Source of the DNA: Siphonodentalium dalli
Lineage: Eukaryota; Mollusca; Scaphopoda; Gadilida; Siphonodentaliidae
Assembly (NCBI GenBank): GCA_032622095.1
Contig: CP136067.1
Span: 92,680,707-92,744,706 of the forward strand
Length of the DNA: 64,000 nt
Reading direction: 5' to 3'
The translations under genes and the position numbers were made by a program. Below the pieces are notes generated by a model, which saw only the letters and a program-made list of their open reading frames with translations, made no database searches and had not been told where the DNA came from. Numbering within the stretch: position 1 is the first letter of the stretch; each line of letters starts with the position of its first letter. Below are positions 32,860-44,975 of this stretch, in pieces.

Positions 32860-35800
32860 TGTATACGTATTGTGTCATATATATCAAGTACATTCCTAAC
32901 ATTATTATAAAATGATTTCAATGACTATGCTACTGATGATTGTCTGAAATTAGATACCTGAACATATATCTAATAGGTAGCTAGAGCCGCTGCTTAATTA
33001 TTCATAACGTGGGCAAACCGGTGTGTAGCTTGGGGCGAGAAAGTTCGTTGTTTTTAGCTAAATTTGACTAAGTCTTTTGTCTTTCCGTGCGTGGACACCC
33101 TGTGGTCCGCATTTATTGGACTGAATAATAAACTCGACTTATTGCTGTGTCGAATGTAAAACTCCTGCCAATGATTACATTATTATTATCATGTATACCA
33201 AGTCTGTATAAAAATATTTCGAAGAATTTCTTGTATTTGCCGATCCTTTTGTTCAATGTCCGGACTTGAGGGATAGACATGATGTTTGAAGAGTGTAAGT
33301 AGTTTTAATCAGCATAAAGTGATGTTGCTAAATTGCTGTTGTGCACATTGTTTGGGAAACATTCAGAATTAAATTAATTGTTGTATTCAACATATATTAA
33401 ATATCATATATTATAACAACATTCAACAATACATTGCAAATCAATTTCGAACAGCTGGTAATGGAGAAGTATATATATATTCATGTATACGTATTTTGTC
33501 ATATCGATCAAGTACCTTCCTAAGATCATTATAGAATGATTGCAGTGACTACGCTACTGATGATTGTCTGAACATATATAGATAATATGTAGGTAGTGCT
33601 GCTACTTAATTATTCATGACGTGGGCAAAACGGTGGGCAGCTTAGGGCGAAAGAGTTCGTTGTTTTTATTTAGCTAAATTTGACTAAATCTTTCCGTCTT
33701 TGCGTGCATGGACACCATGCGGTCCGCATTTATTGAACTGAATAATAAACTCGACTTAATGCTTTGTGGAATGTAAAACTCCTGCCAATGATTACATTAT
33801 TATTATGTATTCCAAGTCTGTATAATAATATTTGAAGAATTTCTTGTATTTGCCGATCCATTTGTCCAAGATCCGGACTTGAGGGATCGACATGATGTTT
33901 GAAGTGTGTATGTAGCTTGAATCAATGGTCATATCGTGCTACCACAATAATAAATTGATATTGCTTTTGTGCACATTGTTTGGGAAAAATTCAGAATTAA
34001 ATTGATTGTTTTATTCAACATACAGTAAATATCATATATTATAACAACCAACAATCAACAATACATTGCAAATCAATTTCGAACAGCTGGTAATGGAGAA
34101 GTATATATATATATTCATGAATACGTATTTTGTCATATCGATCAAGTACCTTCCTAAGATTATTATAGAATGATTGAAGTGACTAGGCTACTGATGATTG
34201 TCTGAAATTAGATACCTGAACATATATAGATAATAGGTAGCTAGTGCGGCTGCTTAATTATTCATGACGTGGGCAAACCGGTGTGCAGCTTAGGGCGAAA
34301 GAGTTCGTTGTTGTGTTGCCCAATTTGACTAATTCTTTGTCAGATTTGACCTATTGTCTGAAATTAGATACCTGAACATATATAGATAATAGGTAGCTAG
34401 TGCCGCTACTTAATTATTCATGACAATGGCAAACCGGTGTGCAGCTTAGGGCGAAAGAGTTCGTTGGTTTTTTTTAGCTAAATTTGACTAAATCGTTTGT
34501 CTTTGGGTGCATGGACACCACGTGGTACGCATTTATTGGACTGAATAATAAACTCGACTTATTGCTTTGTGTAATGTAAAACTCCTGCCAATGATTACAC
34601 TATTAGTATTATGTATTCCAAGTCAGTATAATAATATTTGAAGAATTTCTTGTATTTGCCGATCCATTTGATCAAGGTCCGGACTTGAGGGATCGACATG
34701 AGGTTTGGAGTGTGTATGTAGCTTTAATCAATGGTCATATCGTGCCACCACAATAATAAATTGATATTGCTAAATTGCTTTTGTGCACATTGTTTGGGAA
34801 AATTTCAGAATTAAATTAATTGGTTTTATTCAACATGCAGTAAATATAATATATTATAACAAACAACATTCAACAATACATTGCAAATCAATTTCGAACA
34901 GCTGGTAATGGAGAAGTATATATATATATTCATGAATACGTATTTTGTCATATCGATCAAGTACCTTCCACAGATTGTCTGAAATTAGATACCTGAACAT
35001 ATATAGATAATAGGTAGCTAGTGCTGCTGCTTAATTATTCATTACGTGGGCAAAACCGGTGTGTAGCTTAGGGCGAAAGCGTTCGTTGTTGTTTTGCTCA
35101 ATGTGATTAAGTCTTTGCCAGGTTTGACCTATTGTCATGGGTCGGCGTCTCTAGTACGTCGGACCATACGTATGTGCGTGCATGGACACCATGCGGTCCG
35201 CATTTATTTGACTGAATAATAAACTCGCTTTATTGCTTTGTGCAATCTCAAACTCCTGCTAATGATTCTACTATTATTATGTATTCCAAGTCTGTATAAT
35301 ATTTGAAGAATTTCATGTATTTGCCGATCCATTTGTTCAAGGTCGGACTTGAGGTTTGAAGAGTATATGTAGCTTTAATCAGTGGTCGTAGCATACCACC
35401 ATAAGCATACCATTTATATTTGCTAAATTGCTTTTGTGCATATTGTTTGGGGAAAATTCAGAATTAAATTAATTTTTTTATTCAACACACATTAGATATC
35501 ATGTATTATAACAAACAACATACAGCAATACATTGCAAGTCAATTTTGAACAGAAGATAATATATATATTCACGTATACGTACTATGTCATATTGATCAA
35601 ATAACTTTTAAATTTATGATATAATTATTGTAGTGATTATGCTACTGATGATTGTCTGAAAATAAATATATATGGTTGTGAGAAAAGTTTGACACGTGGT
35701 TCTGTGACAAAAACAAACATGTAAATCGGTCGTGCTAAGTAAAAGCCATTGGAAAAGTGTGAATGGTACGTGTTATGTTGTTTGTAGAGGAACGGGCCAT

Positions 35801-36198
35801 TAAGCATACCTTCTTCTGCCGCGCAAAGACCTGACTGTAGCCTCATTTCAACTAACCGATGAGAATACACCATATAATCTTACATGGTTACAAATATTTG
35901 CCCCTCTTAGCGAGAACGGTGAAAATCTTTAATAACTTTTATAAAATGGGATTTATTACTCAACAAAACTCCATGCACAGTGCTTTGAAGCCACTGACAA
36001 TCCGAGCCAAAACGCTATCCAACACAAACACCTTGTAAAAAGTTATATGTTATATTATGCAGATAATTAGTTAACCGACATCTCTCTTAAACAGATTCGA
36101 CGTCCGAAAGGTTTAAAATAAAAACTGCTTTAAAGAGAAACTAGTATATGCGCCCCAAAATGTAATTAATGGGGCATTCACCGTGAAAACTGAGATGT

Positions 36199-36233
<35 letters not shown>

Positions 36234-37300
36234 ATTAGGTAGCCGTGTCGTTGCTTAATTATTCATGATGTGTGCAAACCGGCGTGCAGCTTAGGGCGAT
36301 ATAGTTCGTTGGTGTTTAATTCAATTGGACTAAGTCCTTGCCAAGTTTGAGCTTTGCCACGGGTTGGCGTAGTCGTCGGTCCATGCGTACACGCGTGCAT
36401 GCGCCCCTGCAAGCCGCATTTATTGGACTGATTAATAAACTTGACTTATTGCTTTGTGGATTGTAGAACTCCTATTAGTAGTATTATTGTGTATTCCAAG
36501 TGTGTATAATTCCATTTGAAGAATTTCATGTATTTGTCGATACATGTGTTCAAGGTCGGGACATGGGATTTGAAGACCATACATGTATGTAGCTTTAATC
36601 AGTTCCCATTTTATACCACCACAAGCATAACATGGATATACATGTATGTTAAACTGCTTATGTGCACATTGTTTTGGAAACTTCCGAATTAAATTTGTGT
36701 TTTGTTCAACACACCTTAAACATCATATTGTAACATTCCACAATGCATTGCATTTTCAATTTTGAACAGATGCAGCTGTTAATATATAAGTTTACATACA
36801 TTAATTAACAGATATAATAGTGCATTCAACGGTGCATATCATTTTCTATTTTGAACAGATGCAGCTAGTAATAGATAAGTATACATACATTAATTAACAG
36901 ATATAATAATGCATTCAACAATGCATTGCGTTTTCAATTTTGAACAGATGCAGCTGTTAATAGATAATTATACATACATTAATTAATAAACATAATAATA
37001 CGTCATATTGATCAAGTACATTTTGAGATTAGTATAGAATTATTGTAAGTTAGATACCTGTAACATATTATATAGAACATGTAGCTAGTCTAGTTACTTA
37101 AATAGCATCTGCTATCTACAAAATTTATTTATCAATCGCGCAATACTTTTGTGGATGAAATCTGTCATTGTCCTAAGTTTCTCATTCGTTACTTTGATGA
37201 CGCCATTTTGTTTATGAGATCAAGTAAACTAACTAGTACTCAACACGTGGGCAAACCGTCGTGCAGCTTAGGGCGACATAGTTAGTACGTTTTAGCCCAA
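32858..37300 (+). repeat. ~620-640-bp satellite-like array, about six units, some interrupted
   Basis: Unit landmarks, in order, are: (TA)n-TTCATG(T/A)ATACGTATTTTG, GATCAAGTACCTTCCTAAGAT, CTGAAATTAGATACCTGAAC, GGTAGCTAGTGC, CTTAATTATTCATGACGTGG, GTGCAGCTTAGGGCGA, CGCATTTATTGGACTGAATA, ATAAACTCGACTTATTGCTT, CCAATGATTACATTATTATT and GTGCACATTGTTTGGGAAA. GGTAGCTAG occurs near 32972, 33586, 34228, 34390, 35011, 36236 and 37078. One 160-bp internal duplication (34228/34390) and an insertion of unrelated DNA (35650-36200) break the register. Confidence 0.8.
35650..36200. other. unrelated DNA inserted in the ~620-bp array
   Basis: Between two array units lies sequence without array similarity. It includes CGCCCCAAAATGTAATTAAT and ends in a (TA)n tract at 36202-36231. 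A minus open frame at 35637-35873 has no recognisable domain. Confidence 0.4.
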
Positions 37301-37364
37301 CTTGAGTTGGCGTCCATCGTCTATGCGTGCGTGCGTGGGTACGTCATCAGTCCGTCAACAGTTT

Positions 37365-37990
37365 CATTAGCATACCATGCAGGACACATCTCACATCCGA
37401 ACGTCACCAAACTATGTATGGATATTCGGGGTGACCTCTATATGGCAGCTATCAATGTTTTCTTTTTCGAAATTCGATAACAAAAAACATGACCGCCAGC
37501 AGCAATCTTGTATTTCGAATTTGAATTTATTTGCATAAACCTGCAGCCCGCTTTATTCGAAAAAATATTTTGTAAATTTGTAAAAAATCTCTAAATGGCA
37601 GCTGTAAAATTTGAACGATTTTTGATTAAAAACATGCCAGATGCTGCCATATTGGATTTAATATTCGCATGATTGAAACTTGGCGCACATCCCTCAACCG
37701 ATCGTCACCAAACTGCATATGGTTCATTGGGATTACAACTAGATGGGAGCCATCAATTGTTCCGAATTTCGTGGACAAACATGGCCGACAGCCGTCATCT
37801 TGGATTTTACTGTTTGCGTGACTAAATCCTTGACAAACACTACAGGCCACGTCCTTCAATCGATCGTCGCCATACTTCATCTGATTCTTCGGGTCGCTCT
37901 AGAAGGGAACCATCCATTATTTCAGAAATTCGTTAAAACATGGTCTCCAGCAGCCATCTTTGATTTCATATCCGTCGGCACTCCCTGAAT
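37365..37990 (+). repeat. ~165-bp repeat of the CGTCACCAAACT type, three to four units
   Basis: Each unit carries ATC(C/G)TCACCAAACTNNATATGG, TTGGGATTACAACTAGATGG, GAGCCATCAATTGTTCCGAA and ACATGGCCG(C/A)CAGC…CATCTTGGAT. Coding frames through it (…ATTFGDDRLRD…) are repeat products. I associate this class with molluscan genomes. Confidence 0.6.
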
Positions 37991-38480
37991 GATCAGTATT
38001 ATCACTCACCCTGCGAGACTGTTTAACCTTCAACAGGCAAGGTCAGTGAGTAGTTATACGCGATTGAATAGCTGGCTTCTAGAAGAGAAATTTAAGTCTT
38101 CTCTTACGGAAAGAGAAGCCGATGTCATTGGATATGTATCCACCATTATGTTCAATTAATAATTTCCAGCAGCATAACAGTCAGCCATATATAGTAGATT
38201 TCCTTTCATTTCCGCTAAGCAGGACCTGGAATGCTGGCATGCCCACGGGCGATCACAATCGGTTGGTCAGTGGAATACAATTATAAAATTAACTGTAAAT
38301 AGCCAAATGCATATTGCATAGCGTGACCTAAGCTGAACATACTTGTTGTAAATTATGAACAAAGAGTAAACCTAGATTTCTTGTTCTTAGAAATTGCGTT
38401 CAATATTAGTCTTCAGAGTTGTATTTCCTCGTACTTCATAACACAACTTCATATATGTACAACCAAGCGTTGGTATGAAA
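37991..38480. other. nothing recognised
   Basis: Short direct words only, and no exon candidates. Confidence 0.3.
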
Positions 38481-38489
38481 TTTATATAG

Positions 38490-38965
38490 CTTGACTGGAC
38501 ATGCCTCAACATAACGGTATTTATCATAGGAATGTTTAAATCTCAAAATTCATGCATACACTATTTTATATTTGAACATGCCTCAACATAACGGCATTTA
38601 TTGTGGAAAGTTTTAAATCTCAAAATTCATTTATACGTTATTTGGTATTTGGACATGCCTCAAAATAACGATATTTAGGATTACCAAGGTCTAAATAAAA
38701 AAAAGAATATATACGTTATTGCTAATTGGTCATGTCTTAACATAACGCTATTTAGTATTTGAAATGTTTAAATATAAACATTCATGTCTACGTTATTTGG
38801 TATCAAGATAACGAGATTTAGTATTACCAAGGTTTAAATAGAAAAAATAATGTATACGTTATTTGCTCTTTGACGGTATATAGCATGGAAAGGTTTAAAT
38901 CTCAAAATTCATGTATACCTTATTTTATATTTGGACACGCATCAACGTAATGCTATTTCATGTAC
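38490..38965 (+). repeat. ~77-bp tandem repeat, six to seven units, alternating subtypes
   Basis: Units start GGACATGCCTCAACATAACG at about 38498, 38573, 38651, 38727, 38803, 38871 and 38932. Two subtypes are visible: one with ATGTTTAAATCTCAAAATTCATG, the other with ATTACCAAGGTCTAAATAAA. Part of the array alternates between them. Confidence 0.7.
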
Positions 38966-39052
38966 TTATCGACTTCAAATTGTCTCCGATACCAAATTAC
39001 GTATAAATAAAATATTGAGCCTCACTCAAATGAGCCATATCAGTTTAAGGCT

Positions 39053-39309
39053 TTAAGCTATGATGTACGGACAGACATGGCGGATGGCCGTACCGCAGAC
39101 AAAATCACCAAGTTTGAAAGATCGATCTGAGAGAGTATCCTTGTGCCAAAGGCATCCACAGTCCTCGGTCACAGTTTCGTTCTTTGGTTGACCTGTATGC
39201 CATTGCAATGAGGTCGGCGGTGTGTTGTCCAGATTTATCCAGATACCTTCGGTGACTATGTCGTTCACGCCCACCCAGTAGAGCTCAAGACTGCCTGATC
39301 TCAAGATCA
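39053..39309 (-). CDS. C-terminal exon of a C-type lectin-like domain protein
   Basis: The minus frame encodes the second half of a C-type lectin fold (84 residues then TAA). YWVGVND is the conserved WIGL-type strand. It is followed by TEGIWINLDN, LQWHTGQPKN (the position of the EPN/QPD sugar-specificity loop), TEDCGCLWHKD (the conserved EDC) and KLGDFVCGTAIRHVCPY (the C…C pair near the end of the fold). An acceptor (TATTCCAG, AG at 39310-39311) precedes the exon, giving 2 nt plus 85 codons and a phase-1 intron, so this is a terminal exon. The loop reads QPK and the usual WND is KLGD, so canonical calcium and sugar binding is doubtful. The upstream exons (higher coordinates) were not found. 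A minisatellite starts about 80 bases upstream, inside the putative intron. Confidence 0.75.
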
Positions 39310-39389
39310 CTGGAATAGATGCACAGGAATTGTGTTGTGTTACTAGTCATTTTATCAGTTTAAGACAGGCGTGCACCGCATGCAACGCT

Positions 39390-40255
39390 ATGAGGATCGC
39401 CGTGTTTATAAACGAGTCAAACGACAGTAGAAATGCCACGTGTGACGGCGTATTGATCACAGTGTATATAAACGATAGTAGAAATGCCACGCGTGACGGC
39501 GTATTGATCACCGTGTATACAAACGATAGTAGAAATGCCACGTGTGACGGCGTATTGATCACCGTGTATATAGACGATAGTAGAAATGCCACGTGTGACG
39601 GTGTAAGGGTAACCGTGAATATAAACGATAGTAGAAATGCCACGTGTGACGGCGTATTGATCACCGTAAATATAAACGATAGTAGAAATGCCACGTGTGA
39701 CGGCGTATTGATCACCGTGTATATAAACGATAGTAGAAATGCCACGTGTGACGGCGTATTGATCACCGTGAATATAAACGATAGTAGAAATCCCACGTGT
39801 GACGGCGTATTGATCACCGTGAATATAAACGATAGTAGAAATGCCACGTGTGACGGTGTAAGGGTAACCGTGAATATAAACGATAGTAGAAATGCCACGT
39901 GTGACGGCGTATTGATCACCGTGAATATAAACGATAGTAGAAATGCCACGTGTGACGGCGTATTGATCACCGTGTATATAAACCATAGTAGAAATGCCAC
40001 GTGTGACGGCGTATTGATCACCGTGAATATAAACGATAGTAGAAATGCCACGTGTGATGGCGTATTGATCACCGTGAATATAAACGATAGTAGAAATGCC
40101 ACGTGTGACGGCGTATTGATCACCGTGTATATAAACGATAGTAGAAATGCCACGTGTGACGGCGTATTGATCACCGTGTATATAAACGATAGTAGAAATG
40201 CCACGTGTGACGGCGTATTGATCACCGTGTATATAAACGATAGTAGAAATGCGCA
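39390..40255 (+). repeat. 51-bp minisatellite, about 16 units, stop-free in several frames
   Basis: The unit AACGATAGTAGAAATGCCAC + GTGTGACGGCGTATTGATCA + CCGTGTATATA repeats every 51 bp, with GTAGAAATG at 39427 and then every 51 bases to 40243. A variant unit (GGTGTAAGGGTAACCGTG) occurs at 39601 and 39856, exactly five units apart, so a block of five units was duplicated. Because 51 is divisible by three and the unit lacks stops in several frames, one plus and two minus frames stay open for about 280-320 codons. No start context, leader or exon boundary suggests translation. It probably lies in the intron of the lectin gene. Confidence 0.9.
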
Positions 40256-40309
40256 TGAAATTTGGGATGTCAATGTTTTCCGATCCCTAACACCTACCAT
40301 GTAATAGTT

Positions 40310-41640
40310 TTAAGTTGATCCGACCCTTATTCCATTCATAAAACCCACGGCATAAAAATGATATACGACTGTAATTGCATTACATGAAATTGAAAATGTA
40401 TTATTGTTGCGCAAACGCGATTCGGAATCAGAGTCTTTGACTGATATTTATATAGTTTGAACAATATGTCATTCACTTTATGCCATTGAATACGTCAATG
40501 AGTCGTATTTATGTAGGGAGTGGCAAACAACCCATTCATACAGGCAATGTCATCGCACGCTTTATAGAAGCATCTGCTAGCTGCATGTCCAATTTATTGA
40601 TATAACTATGTTTTATGATGTTTTAGATCAGGAAATAAATACAACTCGTACCCAGTTTATCGAAATTTACCAAATCTAATTTACTGGATTCGTTTTGTAA
40701 ATATCGCTATAAAATGGGGACTCGTTGTATATCATCTTTTTTTCCGGGGTAAACTTTCCAGGATCTGTTCCCCAAAATTAGTAATTAAATCAGAATAAAA
40801 TATACAAAATTACATCAGTCTGTTCATTCCACCAACTTACTTACCGTTATACTGTAACAGTTTAATACAAAACAGAAACAATGGTTCTGATACTATTTAG
40901 AACAAACTTCCGTTTCGGCTATTATGACGGAAATTTAAAATCGTTTGGTGCTTAGGCCGAGCGTTTTTCACATTGTCACAGTTGCTGCAGTGGTGCATAG
41001 CTCTTAACTCTTGACTTTTGATAATATGTCCACAACTATAACGCTTCGATTCAAGACATCTGAATGTACCGTTGTGCTTGAAAGTAATGAAGATTGCAAA
41101 ATGAGAAGCCTCTCGCGCCTATATACTTCTTGATTACTTTCGGTCGTTGTCGCCGACAAGGTTCGATAACAGCCACGTGCAATGAATGTAACGAAATTGA
41201 ATTTAACCTGTCGTGATCTTTCTCTCTGTAATGCATGCATGTATGCTAATCCTGTCAATGTCTTTGACAATATATAGCGCCCACAGTTATGTAACTGTAT
41301 TACTCGCGTTCGGAATGTAGTTGTTCTAACTTAGTTGGTTCTATTGTACCCTGTACCCATGCCCACTGAACTACTGTTGTTTTAAAACGGGATTTTGAAC
41401 TGCTCAGCGTACCTAACTGGCTGTCCAGCTGCATCCCAGGCCGCCTCCTTGCCGTTTTTGAGTATACTCACTTCGGTTCCACATAATATGCATGCACAAC
41501 ATGTTAATATTTCAATAATAATAATCAATAATAGTCCCTTGTAACTTACTCAGTACCTTTAATTAAGACACTTATGTGAAATGAATAAGCATCTGATGTT
41601 ATTACGCCCGTTCAAGTGATCCGCATTGGATCGGAACTGA
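40310..41640. other. nothing recognised; expected location of upstream lectin exons
   Basis: I looked on the minus strand for the first half of the lectin domain (WxEA…C…G.L..I) and did not find it. A minus frame at 41004-41270 has no matching motif. Confidence 0.3.
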
Positions 41641-41901
41641 GACAAATGCAGCCTGCTCTCCCGAAAACCCGCACATTATCTGCTTATAATAGAACTTGTT
41701 TTATGTAGATAATCTGTTTAGAATCGCCACATTTTGAGTCGATAGTGTGCTGAAAATGAGACCGTTTAGTCACATTGTCGACACATACTAGGCAGATTAT
41801 GTGCGGTCAATGACACAAATAAGCCAACTCACGACTATCCAGGTGTACGCCCTTTATCATGCGTTTTCACTGTGGTCCGCGCCATAAAATAATAATCAAA
41901 T
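41640..41901 (+). repeat. dispersed repeat R1, copy 3 left part (interrupted)
   Basis: CAGCCTGCTCTCCCGAAAAC matches 14538, and CGTTTTCACTGTGGTCCGCGCCAT matches 21225. It is cut at 41901 by a transposon and resumes at 43612 (CAGTATGGTCCTATTTCACTTT versus CAATATGGGCTTATTTCAAAAT at about 21274). Confidence 0.6.
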
Positions 41902-42209
41902 CAGGGGGGTAGTAAAAAAATTGCAGGAAGGTATGACGGGGTGGTGGGTGGCCCAAGGGAGGGCGCGTTTTTTACACCCTCATACTAAAGTGCTTTTGTG
42001 CCCTTATATGACATTTGTAACAGTTTAAAACATATTATAAGAATTTATAACTGCAAAAACACCATATTTATGTTACTAGGACCTCATATGGGCCTTAGTA
42101 TGGATGACATTGAGCTATATGTCATATTTCATGTGGGGCGGTGGGGTGAAAACAATTCCTTCCCGACACCCTTCGGAAAGTAGATTCGAGAAATGAAAAC
42201 TGAAATAAA

Positions 42210-43330
42210 TAAACTTGTCTTGATGTAACTAAAGCCAAGATCATTGTGTGCATGGAAAAAGAGCGAACAACTGTCTCAAACATTAATGTGACTGTAACAA
42301 TGGCTACAATATAACTGTCGTCACACTGTTCATCAGTGCATCAAGCCAATCAGTGAAATATTTGCAATTCTATCAACTCATATGATCTGTTACTCTCACA
42401 ACACCTAAAATATCCAAGTCAGGCATAGTAACTGTTTGTCATTTATTATAACAGAGGTTGCTCCAGTAGACTAACACAAGTGTTAAGGCATAATACTATA
42501 TAATGGGCTGGTTGACAGACTAATCGGGAAATGGTTAGAAATAATGGAATTGTGTGTATCCTGTACATTGACCTAAGTTTGCATATATAAGTAAACTTGT
42601 CTTGATGTAACTAATGGCTAGATCATTGTGTGCATAGAAAACGAGCGAGCAACTGTCTCAAACATTAATGTGACTATCAATGGGTAGAACATATCTGTCA
42701 TCAGTGCATCAAGCCAATCAGTGAATTATTTGCATGTCATCAGATGGTCTCTCACAAGACCGAACGTATCAAAGTCTGGTACAGTGCTGTGACTGCTTGT
42801 CATCTATATCTATATAACGAGTAAGTCTGTCCGGGTTTTTCTCTCAGACCCCTGGACCGAGTTCAACCAAATTTGGTGTGGTGACTCTGGGTACCCTAGC
42901 GGATTTTCAAATGGTGTTAGTTTTTCAAAATTTTAATTAAAAAAAAAAAATTTGGTTTTGTTAAATTGAGCAAGGAATTCAATCTTTAAAAAAAAATTAT
43001 TAAAACAATATATATATATCAAAATGTTTCAATGACCAAATGTGCTTGAAGCGCACAAAGGGGCCGCCACTAAATGAAGGCTCTGTCTCAGTCAAAATGT
43101 TTGCGAGGTCCCACAAAGGAGGCCACATGTATCTCCGATGCTGAATATAGGCTCACAAAGGGAACCTGTTTTAGCTAGTTTAGTATAATAGAAGTAAGTT
43201 GCTCCAGTAGACTAACATATGTTGCATGGAATATGTTAGATAATGGGCTGGTTGACAGTCTAATCAGGAAATAGTTAGAAATTATGAAATCGTTTGTATT
43301 CTGCACAATGACCTAGGTTTACATATGATC
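42210..43330 (+). repeat. internal ~370-bp direct duplication inside the 1.7 kb element
   Basis: Copy A (42212-42588) and copy B (42592-42807 plus 43185-43325) share AAACTTGTCTTGATGTAACTAA, CAACTGTCTCAAACATTAATGTGAC, TTGCTCCAGTAGACTAACA and ATAATGGGCTGGTTGACAG. Copy B is split by the segment at about 42808-43184. Confidence 0.75.
42808..43184 (+). mobile_element. inserted dispersed repeat (AACGAGTAAGTCTGTCCGGG type)
   Basis: This segment interrupts copy B of the internal duplication. It begins CTATATAACGAGTAAGTCTG, contains GACCGAGTTCAACCAAATTT and GGTGTGGTGACTCTGGGTAC, and ends AACCTGTTTTAGCTAGTTTA. The phrases look like a common invertebrate dispersed repeat. Ends and target duplication are not resolved. 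Confidence 0.5.
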
Positions 43331-43689
43331 AGCAATTTATAAAACATTTTTATTCAATTAAAACAGTTTCTGAAACAGGTTAAACTGTTATTTGATCTAA
43401 CTGAGATCAATCCCAGTCACATGAGTGATATCAGTAGAGTTTTATCCGATTTTAGATCAATTTTAGTGAAATTTGGTGGTGGGTGTAAAAAAATTGGGAC
43501 TAAAACATTATTTTGTTTGCAGGTTTGGGGGTGGTGGGTCTCTGAAAATGCCAGATGTAAAAAAACGGCATACCTTCCTGCAATTTGTTTACTACCCCCC
43601 CCCCCCCGATGAAATAATCAAATAATCACAGTATGGTCCTATTTCACTTTATAGGCCGATTATGTGCATATGCGCGCGAGCATATGATC

Positions 43690-44340
43690 GCAAATGAGAT
43701 CGACTGGGAAAGTCGCCATAACATATTCCTAGTCATTTATACAGAAATATTTTGTGACATTGAAGTGAGTCAAGTGACGTGTTGTCATATTGTGTAATTT
43801 GGGGGTAATGACATATAATAAACTGACAATACACTCAGAATACAACACGCATAATTTCTGAATTAACTCAAATTAGCTGGAAAACATCTAGTTGAAAATG
43901 CATTCAGAGATCATCTATTTGAAACACTGTAAAAGATAAATGTTGATAGTAGTTGTGCATGCTGAAAATAAAGGTTACCTTAAATTGTGACTAATCTTAA
44001 TGTAATTCGAACTCTATAACATGGAATTTTCGGTTGACAATCAACTTTATGGTTCAGAAACGCGGTGCAGTTGTCGAGGCGTAAGTAAGACCGCATGCAA
44101 ATGATTGCCGATAAATGGGATATAATGAAAACTTATCGCATCTTACACAATGCTCATCTCGCCAAACTGGGGTTAGCGGGAAGGGGAAAACACATTATAT
44201 ATATTATGAGCACAGAGCTGAAGGCAAAAGAATATCTGCTTCGTTGGTAATGAAATGTAATCAGGATTGAAATCTTCAATATATATGTATGCAATATGCA
44301 TCATGTGTGCTACAATAAGTATCGTTATTTTTCTTACAGT
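43690..44340. other. nothing recognised
   Basis: AT-rich sequence to the right of the nested repeat. Confidence 0.3.
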
Positions 44341-44343
44341 GTT

Positions 44344-44975
44344 TCGAGTTTAATATGACACCGTTGCTATGTCAATATGATAGTGTTGCACTGTCAATGT
44401 TACGGTGCGACTTGTTCGGTGTGATGGTGTGGTTATATAAATGCGATAATGTGGCTCTTACAATGTGATAGTCTGTCATTTTCAATGCGATACTGTAGCT
44501 CTTACTATATGATAGTCTGTCATTTTCAATGCGATAATCTGACAATTACAATATGACGGTCTGTCTCTTTCAATGTGATAGTATGACTTTCACAATGTGA
44601 TAGTCTGTCATTTTCAGTGTGATAATGTCAATCTCAAAATGTGAAAGTCTGTCACTTTCAATAATGTGATACTGGGAATCTTAAAGTTTCATAGACTGTG
44701 ACTTCGAATGTGATAATGTGACTCTTACAATGTAATAGTCTGTCACTTTCAGTGTGATAATGTGACTTTTAAAATGTGATCGTCTGTCACTTTCAATGTG
44801 ACAGCGTGATTCTTACAGTGTGATGTCTGCCACTTTCAATGTGATGTGAACCTTAAAGTGTCATAGCCTCACAGCTTGTCACGTTCAATGTGATAATGTG
44901 ACTCTTACAATATGTTAGTGTTGCTCTTTCAATGTTATGGTGTTGTTCTTTCAATGTGAGAGCGTGGTACTTTCA
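44344..44975 (+). repeat. ~22/44-bp minisatellite
   Basis: Alternating half-units TCTGTCACTTTCAATGTGAT and AATGTGACTCTTACAATGTGATAG recur about 14 times with many small changes. Confidence 0.75.

Larger units (their letters stand above)
41902..43611. mobile_element. poly-G terminal-inverted-repeat element, 1.7 kb, nested in repeat R1
   Basis: The left terminus is CAGGGGGGTAGTAAAAAAAT + TGCAGGAAGGTATGACGG. The right terminus, read inverted, is CATCGGGGGG…GGTAGTAAACAAAT + TGCAGGAAGGTATGCCG. AATAATCAAAT lies on both outer edges (41891-41901 and 43613-43623), an 11-base match in AT-rich sequence, so the true duplication length is ambiguous. The subterminal parts share GGTGGTGGGTGGCC / GGGGTGGTGGGTC tracts with the 19.5 kb element. 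No transposase was recognised. The interior is a duplicated segment plus a foreign insertion. Confidence 0.7.

Noticed and set aside
39330-40304. Frames of 324 and 317 codons as real genes
   Set aside because: They are produced by a 51-bp minisatellite (a multiple of three, without stops) and are open on both strands. No leader, splice sites or unique sequence supports translation.
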